Origin: Paraprevotella xylaniphila YIT 11841
GTDB taxonomy: Bacteria; Bacteroidota; Bacteroidia; Bacteroidales; Bacteroidaceae
DNA: 64,000 bases
Reading direction: 5' to 3'
Assembly: GCF_000205165.1 (NCBI RefSeq)
Contig: NZ_GL883849.1
Span: forward strand, 1 to 64,000
The translations under genes and the position numbers were made by a program. Of the stretch, positions 43,964 through 52,693 are shown one piece after another; position 1 is the first letter of the stretch, and each line of letters opens with the position of its first letter. The notes beneath the pieces were generated by a model, which was not told where the DNA came from, made no database searches, and saw only the letters and a list, made by a program, of their open reading frames with translations.

Positions 43964-45886
43964 TTATTTTTCTAATTCTTCTATTAGCGTCTTTATCATC
44001 AAACTGTGGTCGCGGAAGTCGTTACGCAGCTTGTATGCCCCCGACTTGTCCACCAACACGTAGGAGGGGATGCCGTCTATCTTGAATTTGTCACACAGAT
44101 AGTTCCATTGTTCCTGGTTCAGGCGGTAGTGCAAGCCTTGGATGTCCGGAATCATGGTCTTGTATTTCACGATGGGAGAGGTCTCGTTGGCAATGTAAAC
44201 CCATACGAGGTTGTCACTTTTCAGGTTGGAGGACTTGAGCGGTTCGTTGGCTTGGATGGCCGCACGGCACGGGCCGCACCATGTATTCCAGAAGTCTACA
44301 ATCACAACTTTGCCTTTGTAGGGCGCGATGAGGGCATCGAAAAGCCGCTCTTTGGGTACGTCGGGCGTGGTTTCCACCCTCGACTTGGCTTCCACGGCGG
44401 CCAGTTCTTCTTTGGCCTTCTTTTGCATGAGGGTGAACGCTTCGAGGTAGAACGGGTTGTCCATGGCTTTCATTTGGGCAAAGTCTGCATCGGTGAGCGC
44501 GACATTCTCCGCCTTGGCCGGGTAACCGGCGATTTGTCGCAAGTCCTTTACCAAGCCTTTTTGGATATCGGCCAGTTGTGGCCAGTCGAAAGAAGATGAG
44601 CAGGCGGCACGCACATAGTCTGACACATTTTCGCCCATTAGCAGTTTGGTGTCGTTGATGTCGAACAGTTGGCAGATGGCCTTGGCATCTGCCGGTTTAA
44701 GCGGGGCGATACCTTCCACCTTGAAGTTATAATCCCATTGACGGTTTATGTGTCGGTAATTATGTTCGCGCAGGTAATCGCCTTGCGCCATGGCCGAGAA
44801 GGCATCCTGTCGAAGAGCGAGCAGTTTCATTTCCTTTTTGAGCAGTGAAAAGTTGCTCCGGGCGATGCTGTCTGCAAGTGCCTTATAGGTGTCTACGACA
44901 TGGGCGGCATATTCGGTCGAGGTCATGTGGTAGTCTGCAAATTCGCCCGTAAGCGAGTTCATGCTATAATAAGGACTGTTGTCTAATTGGTTGCCGACGT
45001 TATTCAGGTTGGCATACGTGCCCGAAGAATAGAGCCGTTGGAAAGGTGCCGGGTATGTTATTTTTTTCTTTTCCTCGCGGCGGAGCGAAAGGTAATACCC
45101 AATGGAGTGCATGTCCACATATAGTTCGGTCGTTTCGCCTGGAGCTAACCATGCGCTTCCTGCCATACTGTTGTTGAGGACTACGGCTGCTTGCACCGTT
45201 CCGCATTGCAGGAAGCTGAACGAAGCCTTGCCCGTTTCGGGGTCGACGGTTGCCGTATAAGGCTGTTGCGTCCCGAAGAGGGTGTTGACATAGAGGTTGG
45301 CCTCTTTGCCTAATTCCGGACGATAATGCAGGAAATGGACGTTGACGGTCGTGGTGCCCGTTTTGAAAATCGGTTCGGGCACTTCCGCATCCCAGTCGAC
45401 CAACCGCAAGCTTTCGGGTACGTTATCTGGTATGTCGAATGTTTTTTTCCCCGTCAGGTCTATCCCGAAGAGCTTGAAACAGTCCTCGCAGTCGGATTCG
45501 ATAAAGTCGAATGATGTCGTGCCGGAAGGGAGCGGCTCGAAGCAGAGGGTAAATGAAGCTTCGCCCGATTCGGGCATCCAGAAAAGTGAGTCCGGAGTGA
45601 TTCCCTCGGCACCGGTCAGCATATACCGTTTTCCTCCGGCTTGCAGGTACGACTCCGAAGAAATGCGAATCCAGTTGTGGGGACGGTAATACGCGTCGGT
45701 GTGCAGGATGGTAGCTGAGTCCGTCAGTTCCACCTTTGCAATGTCAAGTGCGTTGGTATTGGCCGTTTCAATCAAAGGGTATTCCACTGCTTTGTTGTTC
45801 GGGCCACAGGACGTGAGCCATGCCAAGAGAGTCAGTACGCCCGCTCCGGTTCTCCACTTGGGAGCATTCATAAAGAAATGATTCAT
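43964..45886 (-). CDS. TlpA-like thioredoxin-domain lipoprotein
   Basis: A 640-residue lipoprotein; the signal ends in a lipobox-like LTSC followed by GPNNK, which lacks acidic residues, so it probably stays on the periplasmic side. The long N-terminal region parallels that of the 21817-24177 protein. The C-terminal thioredoxin-like domain has DFWNTWCGPCRAA (Cys537 and Cys540) and a cis-Pro region GIPSYVLVD. It probably acts as a periplasmic thiol reductant. A hairpin with T-run lies 12 nt upstream of its ATG. Confidence 0.8.
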   Translation of the reverse strand: MNHFFMNAPKWRTGAGVLTLLAWLTSCGPNNKAVEYPLIETANTNALDIAKVELTDSATILHTDAYYRPHNWIRISSESYLQAGGKRYMLTGAEGITPDSLFWMPESGEASFTLCFEPLPSGTTSFDFIESDCEDCFKLFGIDLTGKKTFDIPDNVPESLRLVDWDAEVPEPIFKTGTTTVNVHFLHYRPELGKEANLYVNTLFGTQQPYTATVDPETGKASFSFLQCGTVQAAVVLNNSMAGSAWLAPGETTELYVDMHSIGYYLSLRREEKKKITYPAPFQRLYSSGTYANLNNVGNQLDNSPYYSMNSLTGEFADYHMTSTEYAAHVVDTYKALADSIARSNFSLLKKEMKLLALRQDAFSAMAQGDYLREHNYRHINRQWDYNFKVEGIAPLKPADAKAICQLFDINDTKLLMGENVSDYVRAACSSSFDWPQLADIQKGLVKDLRQIAGYPAKAENVALTDADFAQMKAMDNPFYLEAFTLMQKKAKEELAAVEAKSRVETTPDVPKERLFDALIAPYKGKVVIVDFWNTWCGPCRAAIQANEPLKSSNLKSDNLVWVYIANETSPIVKYKTMIPDIQGLHYRLNQEQWNYLCDKFKIDGIPSYVLVDKSGAYKLRNDFRDHSLMIKTLIEELEK

Positions 45887-45898
45887 GATATTGATGTT

Positions 45899-45937
45899 TA
45901 AAAAGGGGATGCCCTTTTGGATAATCAGGCATCCCCC
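45899..45937 (-). terminator. Terminator/attenuator hairpin between the META and TlpA-like genes
   Basis: GGGGATGCC (45905-45913) and GGCATCCCC (45928-45936) form a perfect 9-bp stem; on the minus strand it is followed by TTTTTA. It ends 12 nt before the TlpA-like start codon. Confidence 0.75.
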
Positions 45938-45964
45938 GGTTAATATTTTCAGGTATAGGCGCCT

Positions 45965-46756
45965 TTATTGTTTCACCAACGTCAACGCTTCCGCGCCGTT
46001 TTCATCCAACAGGGCAGCCGTATGCTCGTCTTTGACGATAAAGCTTCTCACTTTGTTCATGGCTTCCAGCACTTTGCCTTCTACCGTCATGCCCGGGCCG
46101 GCCATCATCGTGGAAAGCAACTTGTCGAACTTCAGTGAAGCGGGTTTTTCCTTTTCCTGTTCGATGCCCCCGTTTACGATGTTGCATCCAGCATTGCCGT
46201 GCAATGTCTTTTTGTCGGCATTGAATTCAAGGAACGGTGTTTTCTCCGTTTTTTCGATATCTTCTACCGCTTCGTCGTAGACCTTCGTGATATTCCATTT
46301 GCCGTTCAAGGAAGCCAAAGTGGCGGCGGGACGTTTGCTCAGTGTGAACAGGGCGTTGCCGTTGCCGTCTGTCAGGGTCAGTTCTTTTTCCGTACCTTTA
46401 TAACCGGTCACATTGCCCAAAGCTTCCAATACGGCACGTTCGGTTGCCATGTCGCTGCAAAGCATCCGTGTGGAAGCCACTTGCCCGAAAGACAAGCGTC
46501 CGGCTTTGTCTTTATCCACTTGGATGGACCCCATGATGCGGTTGCACCCGGCACAGCCGTATATCCGGTTCTCTTTCATGTCCATTCCTATATATGGTTC
46601 TTTGTCGGCTATAGCCTCTTTGCCATTTACGGTAATGATATTCCATTCGCCCTCCAAGGCACTGGTTTGTAGGGTGTTCTTGCTGCTTCCGCAACCACTT
46701 GCTAAAACAATGGTAAGAATGGCTATTCCCATTGCGCTTGATTTTTTCATTTTCAT
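45965..46756 (-). CDS. Lipoprotein with two META domains
   Basis: A 263-residue lipoprotein with signal ending in VLASGC. Two META (HslJ-type) domains follow, the first from LEGEWNIITVNGKEA to about 140 and the second from LNGKWNITKVYDEAV to the end; each has the GCAGCNRI or GNAGCNIV core. META domains occur in heat-inducible and motility-related envelope proteins of unknown mechanism. It is probably cell-envelope stress related (inference). The -7 box TATATTTG (minus, 46785-46792) lies 29 nt before the ATG. Confidence 0.85.
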   Translation of the reverse strand: MKMKKSSAMGIAILTIVLASGCGSSKNTLQTSALEGEWNIITVNGKEAIADKEPYIGMDMKENRIYGCAGCNRIMGSIQVDKDKAGRLSFGQVASTRMLCSDMATERAVLEALGNVTGYKGTEKELTLTDGNGNALFTLSKRPAATLASLNGKWNITKVYDEAVEDIEKTEKTPFLEFNADKKTLHGNAGCNIVNGGIEQEKEKPASLKFDKLLSTMMAGPGMTVEGKVLEAMNKVRSFIVKDEHTAALLDENGAEALTLVKQ

Positions 46757-47141
46757 TTTTGAATTGATTTAGTATTGTAAATTGCAAATATACCTCTTTT
46801 TCCTTGTATCCTCATCTTTTTAAGTTGTTTTAATTTACAGGAACGATTGTTTTCTATTGTGAGTGGCCGGAGAAATTTTCTGTGTAAAAGCGTTGTGCTG
46901 ATTGGCCCGTTTCAATCTCCTTTGATTGAAAAATCGTTTGGCTTAGAATGAAAAATTGTTTGGCTTAGATTGATTTTCCGTTCTGCTGAGTTTGAAATTA
47001 AGGTCTTTGGATGTCGTATAATTTATTTATAATGAGTGATTTAAAATAACTTTGCGTTGGAATGCCGATTTGCATCGGAAAAATGTTATCTTTGCAGAGG
47101 CGTTTGTGAAAACAAGGTGTGAAAAATACTGATAAATAAAG
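46757..47141. other. Divergent intergenic region with repeat and -7 boxes
   Basis: It holds the META promoter (46785-46792, minus), repeat locus C (46924-46989), and TATCTTTG at 47087-47094, a -7 box for the rightward nucleotidyltransferase gene. No gene is seen. Confidence 0.6.
46924..46989. repeat. Dispersed 22-bp repeat, locus C (three units)
   Basis: Units at 46924-46945, 46946-46967 and 46968-46989. The first two are internal type (GATTGAAAAATCGTTTGGCT then TA) and the third terminal type (GATTGATTTTCCGTTCTGCT then GA). The spacing is exact at 22 bp. Confidence 0.85.
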
Positions 47142-48263
47142 ATGGGAAAAACAAGATATATGCAGGCTGACGAAGCCTTCTTCAAGCTTCTGCGTTTAGG
47201 AATCGGGACGTGCCACGACCGTGACGTGGCTTTAGACAAGGACGGATGGGCGGCAGTGTATGACATGGCTTGCAAACAAGCCGTGGCTGCCATCGTGTTG
47301 GATGGCGTGGAGCGTTTATCCGTCATCCAGAAGCCTCCGGTGGATGTCGTGATGCCTTGGATCGGACTGGTGCAGCAAATAGAAACACGCAACCGCAGGC
47401 TCAACCGGACGCTCGTGATGGTGTATGACAAGTTTTTGAAAGAAGGAATGGGCACTGTCCTGCTGAAAGGACAGGGTAATTCCTTGTTTTATCCCCGCCC
47501 GCTGCATCGCACGCCCGGCGACATCGACCTGTGGATGAACGACGGACGCAAGATGGTGGTGGATTATGCCCGGAAGTATTGCCCCGGCGTGGAGGTGGTT
47601 TATCATCATGTGGACTTTCCCGTATTGAAAGAGGCTGAGATTGAATTGCATTTTACGCCTTCATGGATGAACAGTTGGGGGATGAACCTCAGGCTACAAC
47701 GTTATTTTAAGGAATGGAAAACGTTGTCATTGCTCCATAAGGTGCAGTTACCCGAACGGGTGGGCGAGGTGGCCGTGCCCACTTTGGCGATGAACCGTGT
47801 GTACCTGTTGGTGCATGTTTACCGTCATTTGTTCGATGAAGGCATCGGTTTGCGCCAATTATTGGACTACCACTTTGTGCTGAGGCAACCCTGTTCCGAA
47901 GCGGAGCGGGAGGAAGCCGTGCGGTGCTTGGAGCGTTTGCATCTCAAACGTTTTGCCGGCGCGGTGATGTATGTATTGCAAACGGTTTTCGGGCTAGAGG
48001 AAGAACATCTGTTGGTGCCGTCATCGCCCGGACGGGGGCAGCGCCTGTTGGCCGAAATCATGAAGGCCGGAAATTTCGGGCAACATGATGAACGCATCCG
48101 GCATGATGCAAATGAGACACCTTTCGGCCGTTTCCGTCGCAAGGTGTCGCGCAACATGGGATTCCTGACGGATTATCCCGGTGAAGTCCTTTGGAGTCCT
48201 TTGTTTAAAATATGGCATTACGTGTGGCGGTCGCGTCACGGTTATTTTCCGGCAAAGAAATAA
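47142..48263 (+). CDS. Nucleotidyltransferase-fold family protein
   Basis: A 373-residue cytosolic protein of the uncharacterised nucleotidyltransferase family found in Bacteroides, often next to surface polysaccharide genes. The motif LLKGQGNSLFYPRPLHRTPGDIDLWM gives the G(x)D(x)D metal site. The remainder is helical. It may modify a glycan precursor or a small molecule (inference). It starts 48 nt after the -7 box at 47087-47094 and converges with the cytidylyltransferase gene with only 19 nt between stops. Confidence 0.7.
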   Translation: MGKTRYMQADEAFFKLLRLGIGTCHDRDVALDKDGWAAVYDMACKQAVAAIVLDGVERLSVIQKPPVDVVMPWIGLVQQIETRNRRLNRTLVMVYDKFLKEGMGTVLLKGQGNSLFYPRPLHRTPGDIDLWMNDGRKMVVDYARKYCPGVEVVYHHVDFPVLKEAEIELHFTPSWMNSWGMNLRLQRYFKEWKTLSLLHKVQLPERVGEVAVPTLAMNRVYLLVHVYRHLFDEGIGLRQLLDYHFVLRQPCSEAEREEAVRCLERLHLKRFAGAVMYVLQTVFGLEEEHLLVPSSPGRGQRLLAEIMKAGNFGQHDERIRHDANETPFGRFRRKVSRNMGFLTDYPGEVLWSPLFKIWHYVWRSRHGYFPAKK

Positions 48264-48282
48264 TCGGGCAACGGCTTGCGGT

Positions 48283-49005
48283 TCACTTTTGTTTCCGATA
48301 AGTCAGAAGAGCCTTCAAGGTTTCGATGTCTTCGGGCAACGTAAGCTTGAAGTTGAGTTCGGAGCCGGATGAGATGTAGAGTTTTTTTAGAGGGAAAACT
48401 TCCGTAATCAGGGTATACAGGGATTGGCTGCGGCTGATTCGGATTTGGCTTGCCCTGCGGAAGGCTTCTGTCAGGTCGTTCAGGCTGAAGGTTATCGGGG
48501 TCTGTGCGCGGTGCAGAAGCTCACGTGGAATGCACCTTTCCGAAGAAATACCGTCGGGGCTTACCATGTAAGCCTCTTGGCTACGGACGGCAGTGACGGC
48601 ATTTCCATGCGTGCGGAAAGTGTCCAGGTTGAGGCTGATGATTTCGTCAGATACCAAAGGGCGTACGGCTTCGTGGGTCAGGACGGTAGGGTTTTGTTCC
48701 CCCAGTTCTGCATATAGGCCTGCGATACCGTTTCTCAGGGAGTCGATGCTAGTGTCTCCGGCCGGGAACAGCGTATGCAGCTTGCTTATTCTGCCGTTTC
48801 GAGCCGTCGTTTTTACAAAATCGTTCCATTCCGGATTGCAGACCACATAAATACGGTCGATTTCGTGATGGCGTTGGAACGCTTGCAGGGTGTAGGAGAT
48901 GACCGGCTCACCTGCAATCTCTATGAATTGTTTGGGGCGGTCGGTGTGCATGCGGAAGCCATGTCCTCCGGCTAACAGTAATACGACGTTGAGTGGCTTA
49001 TCCAT
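48283..49005 (-). CDS. IspD/TarI-like cytidylyltransferase
   Basis: A 240-residue nucleotidyltransferase. The signature is LLLAGGHGFRMHTDRPKQF, followed by HEAVRPLV and RAQTPITFSL, matching the IspD/TarI group that makes CDP-methylerythritol or CDP-ribitol. Its start overlaps the CDP-alcohol phosphotransferase gene by 8 nt, so it probably makes the CDP-activated alcohol used by that enzyme rather than serving isoprenoid synthesis. I therefore do not name it ispD. Confidence 0.75.
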   Translation of the reverse strand: MDKPLNVVLLLAGGHGFRMHTDRPKQFIEIAGEPVISYTLQAFQRHHEIDRIYVVCNPEWNDFVKTTARNGRISKLHTLFPAGDTSIDSLRNGIAGLYAELGEQNPTVLTHEAVRPLVSDEIISLNLDTFRTHGNAVTAVRSQEAYMVSPDGISSERCIPRELLHRAQTPITFSLNDLTEAFRRASQIRISRSQSLYTLITEVFPLKKLYISSGSELNFKLTLPEDIETLKALLTYRKQK

Positions 49006-49939
49006 TTTCTATCTCCTTTGTGAACCGGTCACAAAAAGTTTCATGTACATGGCGGGTGTAGTAACGCAAGGCTTCGAGTACGATAATCTCGAAAACGAAG
49101 AAGAGCCAGGGCATGTCGATAAACAGCGATACGAACAGTACGATAACCCGTGTATCGAAAGTCAGGATGTTCGTGTATTTCATCAAAGGAAGGCTCGCTG
49201 TACGGAATCGTTCTTTCAACGTTTGCGGTACCTCGTCCGGATAACGTTGCTGGACGAGGGCATAGAACTTTTGGAATTTGGGCGTTTGCCGCTCCTGTCC
49301 CCGCGTGTAGTTTCCATAAAAATAGAGGTATATCTTGTGAAACCATTCCTTGCGGTTCCAGGGTAACGATCGCATCAGGGCGCGTTGTTGGGCATAGTTG
49401 TCCAATTCGCTTCCCGATGCCCCTTTGAGGAAATAAAGGTGGATGTTGCGGTAATAGTCAGCCACGGCACATTGTTTGGCATGGCAGTGGAAACCGGAGA
49501 AAGCGGCCATCAGCCAAATCCATATCCCCCATGGTTGCCCCCACGGAGCCGGTTCGCCAGTGAGGCGCAGGCACAGGAAAAAATAAATGGAGAAGAACCA
49601 TACGTCGCCGGCAAAGCCGTCCAAGATACGTCCGATTAGCGTTTTCTGCCCCGTCATGCGAGCCAGTTGCCCGTCGGCGCAGTCGTACCAGTTGGCCCAT
49701 ATCAGAAGAAACATACCGATGAGGTTCATGTATAGGTCGTCCCACCAGAAGAAGTAACCGGCCAATGCTCCGATGACGATGGAGAGCAGCGTGACGGCGA
49801 TGGGATGGATATGTAGTTTCTTGAACAGCAAAGCCCAAAGATAACCCGGAGTGCGCGTGACGTAAAGTTCGAACGTCCCTTCCGTGTCTTCTGATTTCAG
49901 CGTGTCTTGTACACGTTCTTTCAGTGTGGATGATGTCAT
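48998..49939 (-). CDS. CDP-alcohol phosphatidyltransferase-family membrane protein
   Basis: A 313-residue membrane enzyme that transfers a phospho-alcohol group from a CDP-alcohol. The signature is DCADGQLARMTGQKTLIGRI then LDGFAGD, close to DxxDGxxAR(x8)GxxxDxxxD but with the last Asp one residue later (D-x4-D). About six membrane segments are seen. Coupled to the upstream cytidylyltransferase, it may form an unusual phospholipid or a phosphoalcohol-modified glycan. Product unknown. Confidence 0.8.
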   Translation of the reverse strand: MTSSTLKERVQDTLKSEDTEGTFELYVTRTPGYLWALLFKKLHIHPIAVTLLSIVIGALAGYFFWWDDLYMNLIGMFLLIWANWYDCADGQLARMTGQKTLIGRILDGFAGDVWFFSIYFFLCLRLTGEPAPWGQPWGIWIWLMAAFSGFHCHAKQCAVADYYRNIHLYFLKGASGSELDNYAQQRALMRSLPWNRKEWFHKIYLYFYGNYTRGQERQTPKFQKFYALVQQRYPDEVPQTLKERFRTASLPLMKYTNILTFDTRVIVLFVSLFIDMPWLFFVFEIIVLEALRYYTRHVHETFCDRFTKEIENG

Positions 49940-50176
49940 ATTTTGTGAGCCTCCTAAAGTTCTGGTTTTCCCTTTCTTTCTAAAAGTGTTGCAATATTCG
50001 TAAAAAAAAGCGGAATCTGCAAGCTGTCAGTGGAAAAAGGCCGGAATAAAAGAACGAAACCTTTGTTTTTGTGGGTATTTTACGTAAAAGGCGAGAGGAA
50101 AACGCAAAATGAGGCAAGGGGATAGAGAAGAGGCATTTGGGGAGGTTTGTCGGTTTTCTTGAAACACCATGGTCTT

Positions 50177-50668
50177 TTATGGCTCCGTATCTGAAGTAGG
50201 GACTGCACTGTCCCGATTGGGGTTTTGTCTTTCCCGTTTCAGGTAAATCATGTCCTTCAGCAGTATGCCTCCTTCTATGATGGGATGGTCATAGTGCCGG
50301 GTGAAGAAATCGGGCAGGGTGTGTGAATAGGTAAATCCGCAACTACGGTAAAATGGTAGAGTTAACGGGCTGTTGCCCGTGCCGACCAACAGGGTGTGGC
50401 AGTCTGCATAGTAATGCCATACGTGCTCCACCATCATCCGTCCGTAACCTTTGCGTTGGCAGGCGGGAGCTACGGCAAGGTTTTTAAGTTCATAAACTCC
50501 TTGTTTTTCGCGAGTGACTACGGCTACGGCTTTTGCTTCGCCTCTTTCTTCCATGATGAACAAGTCGCCTCGTTCTATATAGCGGTCTATCATCGATTCT
50601 TGTTCATCGGCCAGAAGCAATAGGTATAGGAAACGTTTCTTGTCAGATTTTACAAGTCGGATATGCAT
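50177..50668 (-). CDS. GNAT N-acetyltransferase
   Basis: A 163-residue acetyltransferase from the ATG at 50668, chosen over one 42 nt upstream that adds a polar tail. Motif A is LKNLAVAPACQRKGYGRMMVEHV with the R-x-x-G-x-G acetyl-CoA loop; the end resembles LPFYRSCGFTYSH. Substrate unknown. It stands alone, with a weakly supported leftward context. Confidence 0.85.
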   Translation of the reverse strand: MHIRLVKSDKKRFLYLLLLADEQESMIDRYIERGDLFIMEERGEAKAVAVVTREKQGVYELKNLAVAPACQRKGYGRMMVEHVWHYYADCHTLLVGTGNSPLTLPFYRSCGFTYSHTLPDFFTRHYDHPIIEGGILLKDMIYLKRERQNPNRDSAVPTSDTEP

Positions 50669-50815
50669 GGTTTTTTTTTCGTTAGTCGGGTGGTAAGGAT
50701 TGGTTTCCATTGATTGGTCAAATGAAGGCGGTTTTTATAAAGACTTTGGGAGGGTGGATGGCGTGTTGGAGGACGTTAAGGAGAGGCAGAGGCTTTCTTC
50801 CGTCTCGATGTTATC

Positions 50816-51313
50816 CTATCGGAAAGGAGACGGGTAGTGGCGCAACTCGTTTCTGAGCGTGCCGGATTGCCGTTGGGTCACTTTGTCCATTAAGGTCCAA
50901 AAGCGAGGGCCGTGGTTCATCTCTTGGGTGTGGCAAAGCTCGTGGAGCAGTACGTAATCGGATAACCGAAGAGGGAGAATCATCAGATATAGCGACAGGT
51001 TGATATGCCCTTTGTTGGAGCAGCTTCCCCAACGTGTACGGGCCGAATTGATGCTGAGCCGGGTGTAATGGAATCCGTGACTGGAAGCCAACTCCTCAAT
51101 CCGTGGCAGTAGTATGGCCTTGGCTTGCTTGCGCAATGCCTCCGTGACGACCTTGAAAAGCCAAGGTTGCAAGTGTTCGAAATCCGTTTGCGGAGGATAG
51201 ATGATTTCCACGCGGTGGGGAGTATGCCGGATGAAAAAGTCCTGCCGCTGTCCCTCTGTAAATGTGAGGGTCAGTTGGTCGGTAGTTATCTTAAAATTAC
51301 CGTCTATCATCAT
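50816..51313 (-). CDS. YgjP-like zinc metallopeptidase (M48-type / DUF45)
   Basis: A 165-residue protein with VLLHELCHTQEMNHGPRFW, that is HExxH plus a downstream His pattern typical of the YgjP/DUF45 family. The region SRTRWGSC-like (NSARTRWGSCSNKGHINLS) is the family signature. The ATG at 51313 (or 51310) is chosen because earlier frames overlap the GH43-like gene. Role unknown; relatives are linked to DNA or protein processing. It follows the GH43-like gene leftward. Confidence 0.82.
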   Translation of the reverse strand: MMIDGNFKITTDQLTLTFTEGQRQDFFIRHTPHRVEIIYPPQTDFEHLQPWLFKVVTEALRKQAKAILLPRIEELASSHGFHYTRLSINSARTRWGSCSNKGHINLSLYLMILPLRLSDYVLLHELCHTQEMNHGPRFWTLMDKVTQRQSGTLRNELRHYPSPFR

Positions 51314-51423
51314 TTTGTTGGGTTTGTCATGAAGGCATATCACGGTTCCAAAATCCCCGCCAAACGTTTCTTGCGGTGAGAATCGTGGCGGGGAAGTCAG
51401 GCATTTAATATGTGTAACTTTGC

Positions 51424-52458
51424 CTATTTCTTTTTGAAGACATCCAGATTCCATTCAGCATGCCATGGAATCGTAATTTTGTTGGTCTGCTTGTCAATCA
51501 TCATAGGCAACCAAATGTAACGGCTGTCTTGCAGATCTTTCTTTTTCCACATGTCGAAGCACGCGATATAGGCATTTTTCTTGCCCTGCACGGGGATGAC
51601 GAAAGTGCTTTGTCCGTAGAATGTCTTTTCGGCATCCGGTCCCGTACAAGGGTCTCCCAAAACTGTCCACTCTCCCATGATGGAATCGGCTACAGCTAAT
51701 TCAGCACTGTTGGGATCCCAACCGGTGCAACCGCTAGAAAGCATATAATACTTATTTCCGTGCTTGAAGACGGCAGGTGCTTCTCTTGCCATGCCGACAA
51801 AGCGGCGTACGTATTTTCCGTCCGGTTTGGTGTAATCGTCGGTCAACCGGTTGATGTGCATGGTTTGGTTTTCTTCCGATGAAGAGAACTGGTAAGCAGT
51901 TCCGTCATCGTCTACGAATACGGTTTGGTCACGGCTCATCGTACCGTTCGGACGGAATCCGTCCAGATATTTAAACGGACCTGTCGGTGAATCAGCGATG
52001 GCCACACCGGCTTCAGCCTTGCTGTAATCCGGGCTGTCTATGTGCATCCACATGACAAACTTTTTGGTCTTTTTGTTGTAAACTACCTTGGGGCGTTCGA
52101 GTACTTGCGTCGGGTGGATGTCGCTGTTAGGGTCGTCGGTAATGGCTTTCAAGGCCACTCCTTCGAATTTCCAATTCAGTAAGTCCTTACTGGAGTAGCA
52201 GCTTACTCCGGTTACGTCCGTACGATAGCGTTCCCAGGTCGCGTCGGCGGGCAGGACAGTCTTGCCGACCTTGTATTCACCGTACCAATAGTATGTACCT
52301 CTATGGTATAAGATACCGCCTCCGTGAGCGTTGATGGGGTTGCCTTCCGTGTCGTTCCAAACTTCTTTGGGACGGAAGAACTCGTTTTTTTGTGCCTGAA
52401 TGTGTACTGTTCCCAATGCACATACGGCCACTGCAGCAATTACAAATCTTCTCAACAT
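51424..52458 (-). CDS. Secreted glycoside hydrolase of the GH43-like five-bladed beta-propeller fold
   Basis: A 344-residue secreted enzyme. The signal peptide ends near VHIQAQ. The propeller core begins with NAHGGGILYHRGTYYWYGEY and includes ERPKVVYNKKTKKFVMWMH, SRDQTVFVDDDGTAYQF and REAPAVFKHGNKYYMLSSG, matching the GH43 galactosidase/arabinosidase type. The three acidic catalytic residues are likely within these motifs but cannot be fixed exactly. It probably trims plant or host glycans. No SusC/SusD pair is next to it. A full promoter precedes it. Confidence 0.85.
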   Translation of the reverse strand: MLRRFVIAAVAVCALGTVHIQAQKNEFFRPKEVWNDTEGNPINAHGGGILYHRGTYYWYGEYKVGKTVLPADATWERYRTDVTGVSCYSSKDLLNWKFEGVALKAITDDPNSDIHPTQVLERPKVVYNKKTKKFVMWMHIDSPDYSKAEAGVAIADSPTGPFKYLDGFRPNGTMSRDQTVFVDDDGTAYQFSSSEENQTMHINRLTDDYTKPDGKYVRRFVGMAREAPAVFKHGNKYYMLSSGCTGWDPNSAELAVADSIMGEWTVLGDPCTGPDAEKTFYGQSTFVIPVQGKKNAYIACFDMWKKKDLQDSRYIWLPMMIDKQTNKITIPWHAEWNLDVFKKK

Positions 52459-52495
52459 AATATAATGGCCAGGTTTATAAAATTAGAATTCGCTT

Positions 52496-52526
52496 CAAAG
52501 ATAGTATAATCTTGAGTAAAAATCAA
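52496..52526 (-). promoter_or_regulatory. Promoter of the GH43-like gene
   Basis: Minus strand TTG (52524-52526), 20-bp spacer, TATCTTTG (52496-52503), about 38 nt before the ATG. Confidence 0.55.
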
Positions 52527-52555
52527 GGTTTGGGCATGCAAAATCCGTAAAAATG

Positions 52556-52586
52556 AAAAAGGGCCACCTCCACAGGCAGCCCTTTT
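52556..52586 (-). terminator. Terminator after the sigma/DUF4252 operon
   Basis: AAAAGGGC (52557-52564) pairs with GCCCTTTT (52579-52586) with an imperfect inner pairing; on the minus strand T-run follows. Confidence 0.7.
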
Positions 52587-52693
52587 CGTCGTTAGTATGT
52601 TATGAAAAAATTTGAGAGAATTGAAACTTCACAGTTTCATTGCGTTTTATTAAGCACTAACTTGTTTATATAGAAAAAGCATAAAATGTTCCA

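Noticed and set aside
46924-46989. The 22-bp tandem units considered as a CRISPR array
   Set aside because: Units are directly adjacent with no spacers, copy number is 2-4, and no cas gene is present.
48283-49005. Naming the cytidylyltransferase ispD
   Set aside because: Motifs fit both IspD and TarI, and its overlap with a CDP-alcohol phosphotransferase argues for a different product.
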